In this document: in pieces, positions 26,113 through 35,600 of the stretch
Layout of the letters: the number at the start of each line of letters is the position of its first letter
Numbering within the stretch: position 1 is the stretch's first letter
Assembly (NCBI RefSeq): GCF_013370205.1
Contig: NZ_JABWGV010000001.1
Coordinates: 186,001-250,000, forward strand
Origin: Qipengyuania atrilutea
GTDB lineage: Bacteria; Pseudomonadota; Alphaproteobacteria; Sphingomonadales; Sphingomonadaceae
Reading direction: 5' to 3'
DNA length: 64,000 nucleotides
The notes under the pieces: generated by a model
What the model saw: only the letters and a program-made list of their open reading frames with translations
Database searches by the model: none
What the model was told of the DNA's origin: nothing
Made by a program: the position numbers and the translations under genes

Positions 26113-26525
26113 AGGGTTTCGCGATCCTGTTGGCATTGCTGGCCGCGACCCCGTCGCTAGCGCAGGATTCGATGCCGCCCGCGCCCTATGCTTACAACCA
26201 GCTCGACGATCCGGCGCAGGAAGCCGAAGCGCGCGAACTGATGGAAAGCCTGCGGTGCCTCACCTGTCAGAGCCAGTCGATCGCCGACAGCGATGCGCCA
26301 ATGGCGGGCGACATGCGTCACCAGGTGCGCAGCCGGATCGCTTCGGGCGAACACCCTGAACATATTCGCGGCTGGATGATGGAGCGCTACGGCGATTACA
26401 TCAGCTACGAACCGCGCATGAGCCGCACGACATGGCCCCTGTTCGCGGTTCCGCTGCTACTGATTCTTGTCGCCGGCATTGCCCTGTCGCGTAGGCTGCG
26501 GCGTAGCAAGGCGGAACCTTCATGA
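26109..26525 (+). CDS. ccmH: Cytochrome c maturation protein CcmH (CcmL type)
   Basis: The 138-residue protein has a signal peptide (cleavage after SLAQ), the redox motif LRCLTCQ near residue 47, the helical domain with PMAGDMRHQVR and GYGDYI-like MERYGDYISYEP, and a C-terminal TM anchor. CcmH handles apocytochrome thiols together with CcmG and CcmF. It is the short, single-domain form, with the TPR part encoded separately by the next gene. Confidence 0.95.
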   Translation: MKGFAILLALLAATPSLAQDSMPPAPYAYNQLDDPAQEAEARELMESLRCLTCQSQSIADSDAPMAGDMRHQVRSRIASGEHPEHIRGWMMERYGDYISYEPRMSRTTWPLFAVPLLLILVAGIALSRRLRRSKAEPS

Positions 26526-27169
26526 TCTGGCTTCTGCTGATCGCGCTGGCGGCGCTCGGCCTTATCTCCGCGGCCTATCTGGCGGGCCTTCCGCGGCAGG
26601 GCTACACGCTGTTCGCGGCAGCCTTGCTCTTCGCCCTCGCCGGATACGCAGTGCAGGGCAGCCCCGATCTTCCGGGTGCGCCGCGCAGCGCGGTGGAAAT
26701 TAGCGATGCGGGTAGCGAAGCCGTCATCCGCGCTCGCCGCGCGATGTTCGGACCCGACCTTCCTCCCTCGCGTTACGTCAATCTGGCGGACGGCTTCGCT
26801 CGGCGGGGCCGCTACGGAGAAGCAGCCGATTTCCTCAATCTCGCTATTCGCGAGCAGCCGAACGATGCGGAGGCGTGGGTGTCGCTCGGCAACGTACTGG
26901 TCGAATACGCGAACGGGACGCTGACCCCGGCGGGGGCCGAAGCTTTCGCCCGCGCGCGCGCGGCAGATCCGGACAGCCCGGCGCCGCCCTACTTCCTTGG
27001 CGCGGCGCTGCTCCGGCGCGGCGAGCTTGCCGATGCCCGTGCCTTGTGGGCAGAGGCGCTCGAATTGAGCCCGGAAGACGCGGATTTTCGCCCGGAACTC
27101 GCGTTCCGGCTAGCCCAGCTCGATGCCTTCATCAGCGCTTCTTCTGCGGCGAACGGGCCGCCGCAGTAG
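26522..27169 (+). CDS. ccmI: Cytochrome c biogenesis TPR protein CcmI/CycH
   Basis: The 215-residue protein has two N-terminal TM helices (about residues 2-22 and 29-47) and then two to three TPR repeats (VNLADGFARRGRYGEAADFL, AWVSLGNVLVEYANG, PYFLGAALLRRGELADARALW). CcmI chaperones apocytochromes to the heme ligase by binding their C-termini. It is shorter than the 400-residue Rhodobacter form and ends after the TPRs. It overlaps ccmH by ATGA and is the last ccm gene in the run. Confidence 0.88.
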   Translation: MIWLLLIALAALGLISAAYLAGLPRQGYTLFAAALLFALAGYAVQGSPDLPGAPRSAVEISDAGSEAVIRARRAMFGPDLPPSRYVNLADGFARRGRYGEAADFLNLAIREQPNDAEAWVSLGNVLVEYANGTLTPAGAEAFARARAADPDSPAPPYFLGAALLRRGELADARALWAEALELSPEDADFRPELAFRLAQLDAFISASSAANGPPQ

Positions 27170-27338
27170 CAAAACTGTGCAATCTCGAAGCGCAAGTTGC
27201 CGCCGGGCAATCGAGGTGGTAAGCGCGCCCACCGCTGCCGGGAACAGGCAGAGTAGAGGTTTTGGGGGAGGCTTAGCGGCATAGGTCGGCCGCATGGTCA
27301 ATCGCCGGCTTGTGGCCGGCAGCAGGGCTTGGATTTAT

Positions 27339-29315
27339 ATGAGCGATAGCGCCATTCCCCAGAAACATCCGTCTGCTGACGTGCAGGCCCCGGCCGAAGT
27401 CGGTGCGGAAGCGCCTGCACAAGGCGGCGGACACGGACACGGGCAGGGAGCCTCGAAAGCCGCCCTGGCGGTTGGGGCGATCGGGATCGTCTTCGGCGAC
27501 ATCGGCACCAGCCCGCTGTATGCTTTCCGCGAGACTTTCATCGGGCCGAATAAGCTGGCGCTCGATACCGCGCATGTGTTGGGCGTCATCAGCCTCATCT
27601 TCTGGTCGATGACACTGGTCGTCTCGATCCAGTACGTCACCATCCTCATGCGGGCGGACAACAAGGGACAGGGCGGCAGCCTCGCTCTCGTCGCGCTCAT
27701 TTCGAGCCACGTCAAGAACAGCCGCAATGCCTGGGTAGCCGTGCTATTAGGCGTGTTCGCGACATCGCTGTTCTACGGCGACAGCATGATCACGCCCGCG
27801 ATCTCGGTCCTGTCCGCCGTGGAAGGGCTGACGGTCGTGGACGAGGGGTTCTCCGACTACGTCATTCCGCTCGCGCTGTTTCTGCTCGTTCTGCTTTTCC
27901 TGCTGCAAAAGCGCGGGACGGCCAAGGTCGGCGCACTCTTTGCACCGGTAATGATCGTCTATTTCTTCGTCCTTGCGGGGCTCGGAACGTGGCAAATAAT
28001 CCAGACGCCTCAGATCCTGTGGGCGCTCAATCCCTATTACGCCGTCAACTTCTTCATTCTCGACGGGACGCTCGCCTTCCTTGCGCTCGGCTCCGTCGTG
28101 CTCGCAGTGACGGGCTCAGAAGCGCTCTATTCCGACATGGGACATTTCGGGCGCGGGCCGATGAAGCTGTCGTGGTTCGGCTTCGTCATGCCGTGCCTCC
28201 TTCTCAACTATTTCGGGCAGGGCGCGATGATCATCGGTCTCGACGCACAAGGTGCTGCGGAAGCCATCCAGAACCCGTTCTTCTTCCTGGCATCCGAGCA
28301 GTGGCGCCTGCCGCTCGTTTTCCTCGCAACTTTCGCGACCTTCATCGCCAGCCAGGCGGTAATTTCCGGTGCGTTCTCCATAACGCATCAGGCGATGCAA
28401 CTCGGTTTCATCCCCCGCATGTCGATCCGCCACACGAGCGAGACAGAGGCGGGGCAGATTTACATCCCGGTCGTGAACTGGGCGCTGCTGGTAGCGGTCA
28501 TCGTGCTCGTGCTGACGTTCCAGAACTCGTCCAACCTCGCCAATGCCTACGGAATCGCGGTAACGGGCGCCGTGACGATCGACACGCTGCTTATGGCGGT
28601 GCTGCTCGTCGGCGTCTGGAAGTGGCGCTGGTGGTATGCGGCGCCGGTCGTGATCCTATTCCTGATCGTGGACGGAGCCTATTTCGCCGCAAACCTGACC
28701 AAGGTCGGCGACGGCGGGTGGTTCCCCCTACTGGTCGGAGCGATCGCTTTCACGCTGCTGACGACCTGGGCGAAAGGCCGCAAGCTGATGCGCGAGCGCA
28801 TGAGCGAGGTTGCCCTGCCGCTCGAAATTTTCGCCAAATCGGCGAAGAACAGCGCGACACGCGTCCCGGGCACGGCCATCTTCATGGCTTCATCCAAGGG
28901 AGGCGTGCCGTCCGCGCTGCTGCATAATATTAAGCACAACAAGGTGTTGCACGAACGCGTGGTGATCCTGACGGTCGAGATCGCCGACGTGCCTTACGTC
29001 GATGCGCGCGAACGCTGCGAATATCACGACATGGGTGACGGCTTCTTCCGCGCCATTCTGCACTACGGTTTCATGCAGGAAACCGACGTGCCGTCAGGGC
29101 TCAAGACCATGGAACAGTGCGGCGGTGCGTTCGAGATGATGCACACCAGCTTCTTCCTGTCGCGCCAGACGCTGCTTCCTTCGGAGAAGCCGGGCATGCC
29201 GATCTGGCGGGAGAAGATTTTCGCCTGGATGCTTCGCAATTCGGCGACGGCGATGGAGTTCTTCCGTCTGCCGACCAACCGTGTCGTCGAACTGGGCAGT
29301 CAGGTTCGGATCTAG
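27339..29315 (+). CDS. kup: Potassium transporter Kup
   Basis: Kup family proteins are low-affinity K+/H+ symporters. The 658-residue product has the family's hallmark early segment [22 protein letters not shown], about twelve TM helices, the ADNKGQGG motif, [19 protein letters not shown] and a cytoplasmic C-terminal domain. ATG 27339 is chosen because upstream ATG 27294 gives a non-homologous leader and sits in a GCCGGC inverted repeat region; both have weak ribosome sites. A 169-base gap from the ccm operon suggests its own promoter. It is convergent with yciB, only ten bases apart. Confidence 0.94.
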   Translation: MSDSAIPQKHPSADVQAPAEVGAEAPAQGGGHGHGQGASKAALAVGAIGIVFGDIGTSPLYAFRETFIGPNKLALDTAHVLGVISLIFWSMTLVVSIQYVTILMRADNKGQGGSLALVALISSHVKNSRNAWVAVLLGVFATSLFYGDSMITPAISVLSAVEGLTVVDEGFSDYVIPLALFLLVLLFLLQKRGTAKVGALFAPVMIVYFFVLAGLGTWQIIQTPQILWALNPYYAVNFFILDGTLAFLALGSVVLAVTGSEALYSDMGHFGRGPMKLSWFGFVMPCLLLNYFGQGAMIIGLDAQGAAEAIQNPFFFLASEQWRLPLVFLATFATFIASQAVISGAFSITHQAMQLGFIPRMSIRHTSETEAGQIYIPVVNWALLVAVIVLVLTFQNSSNLANAYGIAVTGAVTIDTLLMAVLLVGVWKWRWWYAAPVVILFLIVDGAYFAANLTKVGDGGWFPLLVGAIAFTLLTTWAKGRKLMRERMSEVALPLEIFAKSAKNSATRVPGTAIFMASSKGGVPSALLHNIKHNKVLHERVVILTVEIADVPYVDARERCEYHDMGDGFFRAILHYGFMQETDVPSGLKTMEQCGGAFEMMHTSFFLSRQTLLPSEKPGMPIWREKIFAWMLRNSATAMEFFRLPTNRVVELGSQVRI

Positions 29316-29325
29316 CTGCCGCGAC

Positions 29326-29985
29326 CTATTCTCCGGTCGGCGGCTGCTCGGTCACGGCCTTTTCTTCCTCACCTACGTTCAGCCCGTGCCGTATGAGCAT
29401 CGGTATCTGGCTGAAGGTGAAGAGGAAGGTCAGCGGCATGAAGACCCAGAACTTCGCCCACAGCCAGCTTTCGAAGGAAAGCTGGAGCCGTAGCGCCTCG
29501 TTCAGACCGGCGAGGAACAGGAAGAAGAAGCCCCAGTTGCGCGACAGCTTGAGCCATCCTTCCTCGCTTACGCCTTCGAAGGCCGCTTCGAGCAGAATCT
29601 TGAGCAACGCCCGCCGTTTCCAGAAATAGCCGATCAGCAGGGCGAGCCCGAAGCCCGTGTAGATGATCGTCGGCTTGACCTGGACGAACGTCGGATCGCC
29701 GAAGAAGATTGTAAGCGCGCCGAAGAAGACGATGAGTCCGGTCGAGAACCAGAGCATCGGTGATACGCGGCCGAGACGGAATTTCGAGAACAGGAGCGCC
29801 GCCACCGCTGCCACCATGAAGGCCAGCGTACCCTTGATGACTGCTGCGATCTCGGCCAGCGGCTGAGGATCGTCCGGCGAGAACCACTTGTAGGTGCCGA
29901 GAAAGACGGCCAGCGGACCGTAGTCGACAAGCACGTTGAGCCAACCGGACTTCGGTTTCGTATCGGCCTGCGGTTCGCTTTTCAT
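29326..29985 (-). CDS. yciB: Inner-membrane septation protein YciB/IspZ
   Basis: The 219-residue protein is an YciB/IspZ homologue with five to six TM helices (first DYGPLAVFLGTYKWF, last WVFMPLTFLFTFSQIPML) and the conserved RRALLKILLEAAF and LNRNWG-like KLSRNWGFFFLFLAGLNE motifs. YciB influences envelope synthesis and division in enterics. Its ATG overlaps the ftsY stop by one base (TAATG). It closes the dapF-mtaB-ftsY-yciB operon. Confidence 0.92.
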   Translation of the reverse strand: MKSEPQADTKPKSGWLNVLVDYGPLAVFLGTYKWFSPDDPQPLAEIAAVIKGTLAFMVAAVAALLFSKFRLGRVSPMLWFSTGLIVFFGALTIFFGDPTFVQVKPTIIYTGFGLALLIGYFWKRRALLKILLEAAFEGVSEEGWLKLSRNWGFFFLFLAGLNEALRLQLSFESWLWAKFWVFMPLTFLFTFSQIPMLIRHGLNVGEEEKAVTEQPPTGE

Positions 29986-30908
29986 TATGCCACCCCTGCG
30001 ATAACGCGCGCGACAAGGTCGGGGTCGAAGGGGCGCAGGTCGTCCATCTGCTCGCCCACGCCGATGGCGTGGATCGGCAGGCCGTATTGCTCGGCTGCCG
30101 CGACCAGAACGCCGCCGCGCGCCGTTCCGTCCAGCTTCGTCATGATGAGGCCGGTAACGCCTGCGACCTGCTTGAAAACCTCGATCTGCGACAGCGCGTT
30201 CTGCCCGTTTGTCGCATCGAGCACGAGCACGACATCGTGCGGCGCCTCCGGATTGAGCCGGCCGAGAACGCGGCGAATTTTCTCAAGCTCGTCCATCAGC
30301 TCGCGCTTGTTCTGCAGTCGCCCGGCGGTATCCACGATCAACGTATCGATGCCCTGGTCCGTCGCGGCCTTGACCCCGTCAAAGACGACACTTGCTGGAT
30401 CTCCGCCCTGTGGCCCGCGTACGATAGGCACGCCTAGCCGGTCAGCCCATGTCGCCAGCTGACCAATTGCCGCCGCGCGGAAGGTGTCGCCCGCCGCCAG
30501 CATCACGCCGTAGTCGTCTTCCTGAAACCAGTGCGCGAGTTTCGCGATAGTAGTCGTCTTGCCCGAACCGTTCACGCCAATGACGAGTATGACCTGCGGG
30601 CGGGGGAAAGCGACGATTTCGAGCGGCTTGGCCACCGGGCGCAGGATGGCCGCGATTTCTTCGGCAACCGTTTCCTTGAGTTCGCGCTCGGTGATTTCGC
30701 GGCCGAAGCGCTGCTCGGAAAGTTTCGCACGAATACGCGCGGCCGCTGCCGGGCCGAGGTCCGAGACGATCAGCGCATCCTCCACCTCGTCCAGCGTCGC
30801 GTCGTCCAGCTTCGCCGTACCGACAACGCCGGTGAGGTTTCCGGAAAGTCGCTCCGACGTCTTGCGGAAGCCGCCGAAGAGCCGGTCGGACCAGCGTGTC
30901 TCGCTCAT
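29985..30908 (-). CDS. ftsY: Signal recognition particle receptor FtsY
   Basis: FtsY is the membrane-associated SRP receptor GTPase for co-translational membrane-protein targeting. The 307-residue protein consists of the NG domain with little of the acidic A domain of E. coli FtsY; motifs are GVNGSGKTTTIAKLA (G1), DTAGRLQNK (G3), TKLDGTARGG (G4) and AIGVGEQMDDLRPF. ATG 30908 overlaps the mtaB stop as ATGA. Ffh is excluded by the missing M domain. Confidence 0.96.
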   Translation of the reverse strand: MSETRWSDRLFGGFRKTSERLSGNLTGVVGTAKLDDATLDEVEDALIVSDLGPAAAARIRAKLSEQRFGREITERELKETVAEEIAAILRPVAKPLEIVAFPRPQVILVIGVNGSGKTTTIAKLAHWFQEDDYGVMLAAGDTFRAAAIGQLATWADRLGVPIVRGPQGGDPASVVFDGVKAATDQGIDTLIVDTAGRLQNKRELMDELEKIRRVLGRLNPEAPHDVVLVLDATNGQNALSQIEVFKQVAGVTGLIMTKLDGTARGGVLVAAAEQYGLPIHAIGVGEQMDDLRPFDPDLVARVIAGVA

Positions 30909-32107
30909 ATCAGAAGGTCCTTGTCATGGCGGAGCGGGGTTACACTCACGATATCCCCGCGGTTCGAGCCGGTCGGAGCGGAAATGCGGGCATAGTTTGG
31001 CGCATAGCCCGTTCCGTCGCTTTCGACGAGAATGGATTGTTCGTTGCCCACGAGGCTTTCGAGCCATTCCGCTCGCTGAAGGGAAACCGCCTCGCGCAGT
31101 TCCTTCGCGCGCTGCTTGATGGTCGAGCGCACATGCTGCGGCATGCGCGCGGCGGGGGTGTTTAAACGCGGCGAATACGGAAAGACGTGGCCGTGTACGA
31201 TGCCGAGATCGCGGATAATCGCAAGATTGTCCGCGTGATGCGCTTCGGTCTCGGTCGGAAAGCCTGCGATAAGGTCGGCACCTACGGCGAGGTCGATCCG
31301 CTCGGCCTTGAGTCTTTCAACAAGCTTGATGGCATCGCTGCGCAGGTGGCGGCGCTTCATCCGCTTCAGGATAAGGTCCGACCCGTGCTGCATCGACAGG
31401 TGCAGATGCGGCATGAGCCGTTCTTCCAAGCAGAACAGTTCGATCAACTCCGGATCGATCTCGATTCCGTCGAGCGAAGACAGGCGGAGCCGTCTCAATG
31501 CGGGAAATGTGTTCAGGATCGCGGCAACGAGAGAGCCGAGGGTGGGGCTGCTGGCTAAATCACTACCCCATGAAGTCAGATCGACGCCCGTCAGAACGAC
31601 TTCGGCTGCGCCCGCGTCGAGATGACGCTCTACTTCACGCAGGACTTCGCCCATGGACAGCGAGCGGCTCTTTCCGCGGCCCTGCGGAATGACACAGAAG
31701 GTGCAGGCGTGGTCGCAGCCGTTCTGCACCGCGATAAACGCCCGCGTATGTTTGGGAGCATTGCGCGGCATCGTTTTGGGGAGAGGTACGTTCCACGCCC
31801 TCGCGTCGAGTTTTGCCGCGTTCGGAACAAGTCCGTCGACCTCGTCCATCGCGCCGAGAGCGCTGCGCTCTATATCGGCAGCGCAGCCTGTAACGAGCAG
31901 CCGCGCATCGGGATTTTCCCGCCGGGCACGGCGGATCGCCTTGCGGGTCTGCCTTACGGCTTCTTCCGTGACCGCGCAGCTGTTCACGACGACGAGACCG
32001 CTCTCTTGCGCGAGCAGCGCCGCCATGCGTTCGCTTTCCGCGATATTGAGGCGGCAGCCGAGCGATACGATCTTCGCACCGCGGGTAGTGTCCGCAAGCG
32101 CGTTCAC
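30905..32107 (-). CDS. mtaB: tRNA t6A37 methylthiotransferase MtaB
   Basis: MtaB converts t6A37 of tRNA to ms2t6A. The 400-residue protein has the N-terminal UPF0004 domain with three cluster cysteines (LGCRLN, NSCAVTEEA, TGCAAD), the radical-SAM motif CDHACTFC in the middle and a C-terminal TRAM-like part. GTG 32107 is preferred because it overlaps the dapF stop (GTGA) and places the motif correctly; ATG 32122 would add five residues. MiaB is less likely because the sequence matches the e-/MtaB-type spacing. Confidence 0.92.
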   Translation of the reverse strand: MNALADTTRGAKIVSLGCRLNIAESERMAALLAQESGLVVVNSCAVTEEAVRQTRKAIRRARRENPDARLLVTGCAADIERSALGAMDEVDGLVPNAAKLDARAWNVPLPKTMPRNAPKHTRAFIAVQNGCDHACTFCVIPQGRGKSRSLSMGEVLREVERHLDAGAAEVVLTGVDLTSWGSDLASSPTLGSLVAAILNTFPALRRLRLSSLDGIEIDPELIELFCLEERLMPHLHLSMQHGSDLILKRMKRRHLRSDAIKLVERLKAERIDLAVGADLIAGFPTETEAHHADNLAIIRDLGIVHGHVFPYSPRLNTPAARMPQHVRSTIKQRAKELREAVSLQRAEWLESLVGNEQSILVESDGTGYAPNYARISAPTGSNRGDIVSVTPLRHDKDLLI

Positions 32108-32913
32108 GCGAAGTCGTCCCATTCGAACGAGCCGCGAAAGCTCTCGGTTGCCGGGCCGGTCATGGTCAGCCGGCCATCACCGGCCTGTTCGATTTCGAGC
32201 GCCCCGCCAGGAAGGTGAACGATTACTCGCTTCTCCGTCAGCCCGCGGCGTATCGCTGCGGCTGCCGTTGCGCAGGCTCCCGTGCCGCAAGCCTTGGTCA
32301 GACCCGCACCGCGTTCCCAGACGCGCAACTCTATGGTTTTGCGATCTTTCACGGAAGCGACGTTTACGTTGACGCGCTCAGGGAACAGCGGGTCGTGCTC
32401 AATCTGAGGTCCGAGATCGGACAGCGGAACGTCGGCGACATTCTCGACGAAGAAGATCACATGCGGATTACCGACATTGACCGCCGCAGGGTTCTCTAGT
32501 CCATCCCAGGCGACCGGCATCCGGTTCGTATTCATCGGCATCTGTAACGGGATTTCCTCCCAGCCGAAGCGCGGTGTGCCCATGTCGACGCTTGCCCCGC
32601 CTTCTGCCGGAGTGAGCGCAATGACACCGCCGGCAGTCTCCAGCGCCGCTTTTTCTCCGAGCAATACGGCGACCGCGCGGGCCGCATTGCCGCAAGCTTC
32701 GACCTCGCTGCCATCGGCGTTGAAGATCCTCATCTTGGAGTCGGCCTTATCCGATGCTTCGAGCAGGATAAGCTGGTCGCAGCCGATACCGCCGTGCCTG
32801 TCGGCGATATTGCGCACCGCGGCCGGGGAAAGCTCCGGCAAAATTTGCGCTTGGCCATCGATAACGACGAAGTCGTTGCCCAGACCGTGCATCTTGGTGA
32901 AGGAAATGCGCAT
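32104..32913 (-). CDS. dapF: Diaminopimelate epimerase
   Basis: DapF interconverts LL- and meso-diaminopimelate for lysine and peptidoglycan. The 269-residue protein begins MRISFTKMHGLGNDFVVID and contains both catalytic cysteines, in EACGNAARA and KACGTGACAT. The ATG at 32913 gives the standard start; the upstream in-frame codon at 32940 adds nine residues. It is first in the dapF-mtaB-ftsY-yciB operon, divergent from nothing but preceded by the 3' end region of the GGDEF/EAL gene. Confidence 0.95.
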   Translation of the reverse strand: MRISFTKMHGLGNDFVVIDGQAQILPELSPAAVRNIADRHGGIGCDQLILLEASDKADSKMRIFNADGSEVEACGNAARAVAVLLGEKAALETAGGVIALTPAEGGASVDMGTPRFGWEEIPLQMPMNTNRMPVAWDGLENPAAVNVGNPHVIFFVENVADVPLSDLGPQIEHDPLFPERVNVNVASVKDRKTIELRVWERGAGLTKACGTGACATAAAAIRRGLTEKRVIVHLPGGALEIEQAGDGRLTMTGPATESFRGSFEWDDFA

Positions 32914-32992
32914 TATCGCGCCCGCATCTATGCGCGGCATAGGCTATCGTAAAGAGCGCTGGCCGCAATCGGCCGCCCTGTATCGAGGAAAG

Positions 32993-34708
32993 TCAGCCGG
33001 TGCGGACCCTTTCCGCATAGCCGTGTGCAAGATCGTGAACCTCGGTTTTCGGCTCGTGCGGGTGAGCGGGCGACGCTTCCGACTGAGCCAGCAAACCGAG
33101 TTTGGCGAGCCTGTTCCGCACCTGGTCCGCATTTTCCGGCATCCCGTAATGATAGCCCTGTCCGGCCATCCGGCCGCGGCGCTTCAGCGCTTCGAGTATA
33201 TCCGGCGTCGCGATACCCTCGGCCGTGATCGGCATCTTGAAGCCTTCGCCGAGCGACAGGATCGCATCTACGATGGTCGTATCGAACGCATCCGCCTCGC
33301 CGTTTTCGGTTAACGAGGACACGAAACTGCGGTCGATCTTCAGCCGGTCCACCGGCAGGTTCTTGAGCTGGAGCAGGCTCGAATAGCCGGTCCCGAAATC
33401 GTCGATCGAGAAGCGAACGCCCTGGTTGCGCAGACTGGTGATGACGGAGCGCACCTGATCGAGGTCCTCGTGCAGACAGCTCTCCGTGATCTCCAGATCG
33501 AGCCTGGAGGGCGGAAAAGCATTCTGCACCAGCAGTTTCAGGATGCGGTGCGAGAACCACTGATCGCGCAGTTGTATGGGCGAAATGTTGATCGACAAAG
33601 TGAGATGCGGTGCCCAATCGCGCGCATCGGCAAGCGCCTGAGCTATCAGCCCTTCGGAGAGTTCATCGATCAATCCGAGTTTTTCCGCGAGCGGAATGAA
33701 GATTTCGGGGCTGACTTCGCCGAGTTCGGGGGACCGCCAGCGTGCAAGCATCTCGAACCCCAGAAGATCCCCGCTGTCGAGATCGATCTGCTGTTCGTAA
33801 AATGGTCTGAACTGGCCAAGTCTCAGGCCCTCGCGCAGGCCCCGCTCGAGGCGCTGGCGCTCGACCAGTTCGCGCTCCATAGCTTCGTCGAACCATGCGT
33901 AGCGGTTCTTCCCGCTGTTCTTCGCATGATACATCGCGAGGTCTGCGCGGTGAATCAGCAGCTGCGCACCTGCTTTCTCGGGCTGACTGGGCTGAGCGTT
34001 CGCCGCTGCGTTCGACTGCGCATCATTGCTGGCAATACCGACCGAGATCGTGAGTTCCACCGCACCGTGCTCGTAGTCGAACGGCTTGGCGAGCGTTTCC
34101 AGCATACGGAAGGCGAGCATCTCGATACGTTCGCGCTGATGCGCGGCGTAAGGCAGGGCGCAAACGAATTCGTCGCCGCCGATCCGCGCGAGTTTGGCTT
34201 CGATAGGGAGCAGATCCTCGATCCGCCGGACCGTCTGCCGCAGGACATCGTCGCCGACACGGTGTCCGTTGGAATCGTTGACCCGCTTGAAGTTATCGAG
34301 GTCGATCAGAATGATCGCAGTGGCGCTCCCCGACTTCTGGCAGTTGCTCATCAGCCGGTCGATGACTTCGATCCCGCTTCGTCGGTTGAGAGATCCGGTT
34401 AGCGGATCGGTATCGGCGAGAAGCTTGGCGTCCCGGGCTGCGGCAGCCTGCGCCTTAAGCCTTCGATTGAGTTCGTTGTAACGTCGCCAGCCGAGCCCGA
34501 TGAGTGCTATATTGAGGAGCAAGGCATTTGCCAGCAGGATGTCCGGCGGACTTTGATGTCCCTGAAAAGCCGCGATGATCTGCGGTATGACGATACTTGC
34601 GCTGCCGGCGAACAGCAGGATCGAGGCGCCGGCGATCGCTAGAGTTACGATATCGCCTTGGGTTGCCCTTTTAAGCGCTGCGCTTTTGTATGCGGCCTTG
34701 TCGGTCAA
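32993..34708 (-). CDS. GGDEF/EAL cyclic-di-GMP signalling protein
   Basis: The 571-residue protein has two TM helices (about residues 20-45 and 57-75), a coiled segment, a GGDEF domain (about 100-275, RIGGDEF intact) and an EAL domain (about 290-540). The EAL signature reads EML but keeps the metal-ligand Glu, and later catalytic motifs SINIS, EITES, DDFGTGYSSL, KIDRSF and TAEGI are present, so phosphodiesterase activity is plausible. The RxxD inhibitory site before GGDEF is absent (PIEA in its place). The start is TTG 34708 with AGGA nine bases upstream. Confidence 0.9.
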   Translation of the reverse strand: MTDKAAYKSAALKRATQGDIVTLAIAGASILLFAGSASIVIPQIIAAFQGHQSPPDILLANALLLNIALIGLGWRRYNELNRRLKAQAAAARDAKLLADTDPLTGSLNRRSGIEVIDRLMSNCQKSGSATAIILIDLDNFKRVNDSNGHRVGDDVLRQTVRRIEDLLPIEAKLARIGGDEFVCALPYAAHQRERIEMLAFRMLETLAKPFDYEHGAVELTISVGIASNDAQSNAAANAQPSQPEKAGAQLLIHRADLAMYHAKNSGKNRYAWFDEAMERELVERQRLERGLREGLRLGQFRPFYEQQIDLDSGDLLGFEMLARWRSPELGEVSPEIFIPLAEKLGLIDELSEGLIAQALADARDWAPHLTLSINISPIQLRDQWFSHRILKLLVQNAFPPSRLDLEITESCLHEDLDQVRSVITSLRNQGVRFSIDDFGTGYSSLLQLKNLPVDRLKIDRSFVSSLTENGEADAFDTTIVDAILSLGEGFKMPITAEGIATPDILEALKRRGRMAGQGYHYGMPENADQVRNRLAKLGLLAQSEASPAHPHEPKTEVHDLAHGYAERVRTG

Positions 34709-34876
34709 CGCGGTTAATCCTGCCCGTCCTGATTAGTGACCGATTGGTAAGGGGCAGTGTTCAATAATCGGTTAATTGGCCGAAGGTTGGGTACGGGAAT
34801 GCGTTTGCCGGTCGCCTTGCTTCCCGGCTCAATCATGCGGTACCGACCGGCTTCTGCACAAACGCGAAGGAATACG

Positions 34877-35287
34877 ATGGAACGCTACTGGCTCCTCAAA
34901 TCGGAACCGTTCAAATACGGTTGGGACGATCTCGAAGCGGAAGGCGAGGGCACTTGGGACGGTGTTCGCAACCACCGCGCGAAGAACAATCTCGCCGCCA
35001 TGGAAGTCGGCGACCAGGCGTTCTTCTACCATTCGCGCGAAGGGCTTGAGATCGTGGGCATTTGCGAAGTCAGTGAAGCGGGGATTACCGATCCGACCGA
35101 CGAAACGGGCAAGTGGGCTGCCGTCAAGGTCGTTCCGAAAACGAAGCTGCCGCGGCCAGTGACGCTTAAAGAGATCAAGGTGGAGGAACGGCTCGCAGAT
35201 TGCGAACTCGTTCGTCAATCGCGTCTTTCCGTAGCGGAAATCAAACCGGACGAATGGTCTTTGATCCTCAAGATGGCAGGCGTCTGA
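34877..35287 (+). CDS. EVE-domain protein
   Basis: This 136-residue protein is a single EVE domain (MERYWLLKSEP start, WDGVRNHRAKNNLAAM, AFFYHS, and WAAVKVVP), a PUA-like fold that in related proteins reads modified bases. Bacterial EVE proteins of this size resemble thymocyte nuclear protein 1; their cellular role is unsettled. ATG 34877 has AAGGA five bases upstream. The frame is followed directly by an EcfG-type promoter for the CsbD gene. Confidence 0.9.
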   Translation: MERYWLLKSEPFKYGWDDLEAEGEGTWDGVRNHRAKNNLAAMEVGDQAFFYHSREGLEIVGICEVSEAGITDPTDETGKWAAVKVVPKTKLPRPVTLKEIKVEERLADCELVRQSRLSVAEIKPDEWSLILKMAGV

Positions 35288-35288
35288 C

Positions 35289-35313
35289 GGAACTGCGGGC
35301 CCGCTACTCCGTT
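35289..35313 (+). promoter_or_regulatory. EcfG-type general stress promoter
   Basis: GGAAC (35289-35293) and CGTT (35310-35313) are exactly 16 bases apart, a perfect match to the alphaproteobacterial general-stress sigma factor consensus. Transcription should begin near 35320, about 45 bases before the CsbD-like ATG. The downstream gene belongs to a family commonly under general stress control. Confidence 0.7.
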
Positions 35314-35364
35314 AACTGTATATAGCCGCGCGATACTGCGCCGCACAGTTGCAGGAGACAAATC

Positions 35365-35535
35365 ATGGGTGAACTGAAAGACAAAGCCAAGGGCGTCGGA
35401 AACGAAGTTGCCGGCAAAGCGAAGCAGCAATCGAACGATCCGGAAACGCGTGCCGAAGGTCATGCCCAGGAGCGCAAGGGTGAAGCACAGAACCTGAAGG
35501 GTGAAGTGAAGGGCGCTACCGGCAACAAAGTATAA
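35365..35535 (+). CDS. CsbD-family stress protein
   Basis: A 56-residue, highly charged protein (MGELKDKAKGVGNEVAGKAK start, then KGEAQNLKGEVKGATG) matching CsbD/YjbJ-type small stress proteins. It has GCAGGAGA a few bases upstream of the ATG. A perfect EcfG-type promoter precedes it and a strong terminator follows, so it is a monocistronic stress gene. The molecular function of CsbD proteins is unknown. Confidence 0.9.
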   Translation: MGELKDKAKGVGNEVAGKAKQQSNDPETRAEGHAQERKGEAQNLKGEVKGATGNKV

Positions 35536-35557
35536 TTGCCGACTAATATGAATGCAG

Positions 35558-35586
35558 AAGGGCCGTCCGGCATGGGCGGCCCTTTT
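35558..35586 (+). terminator. Rho-independent terminator after CsbD gene
   Basis: GGGCCGTCC (35560-35568) pairs with GGGCGGCCC (35574-35582) around loop GGCAT, with one G-T pair, followed by TTTT. It lies 25 bases after the CsbD stop and separates it from the convergent TPP-enzyme gene. Confidence 0.88.
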
Positions 35587-35600
35587 CGTACGTCGATCAG

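Noticed and set aside
27304-27320. GCCGGC-TTGTG-GCCGGC repeat before kup
   Set aside because: GCCGGC is a self-complementary and frequent word in this GC-rich genome; six pairs with no further support do not make a regulatory element.
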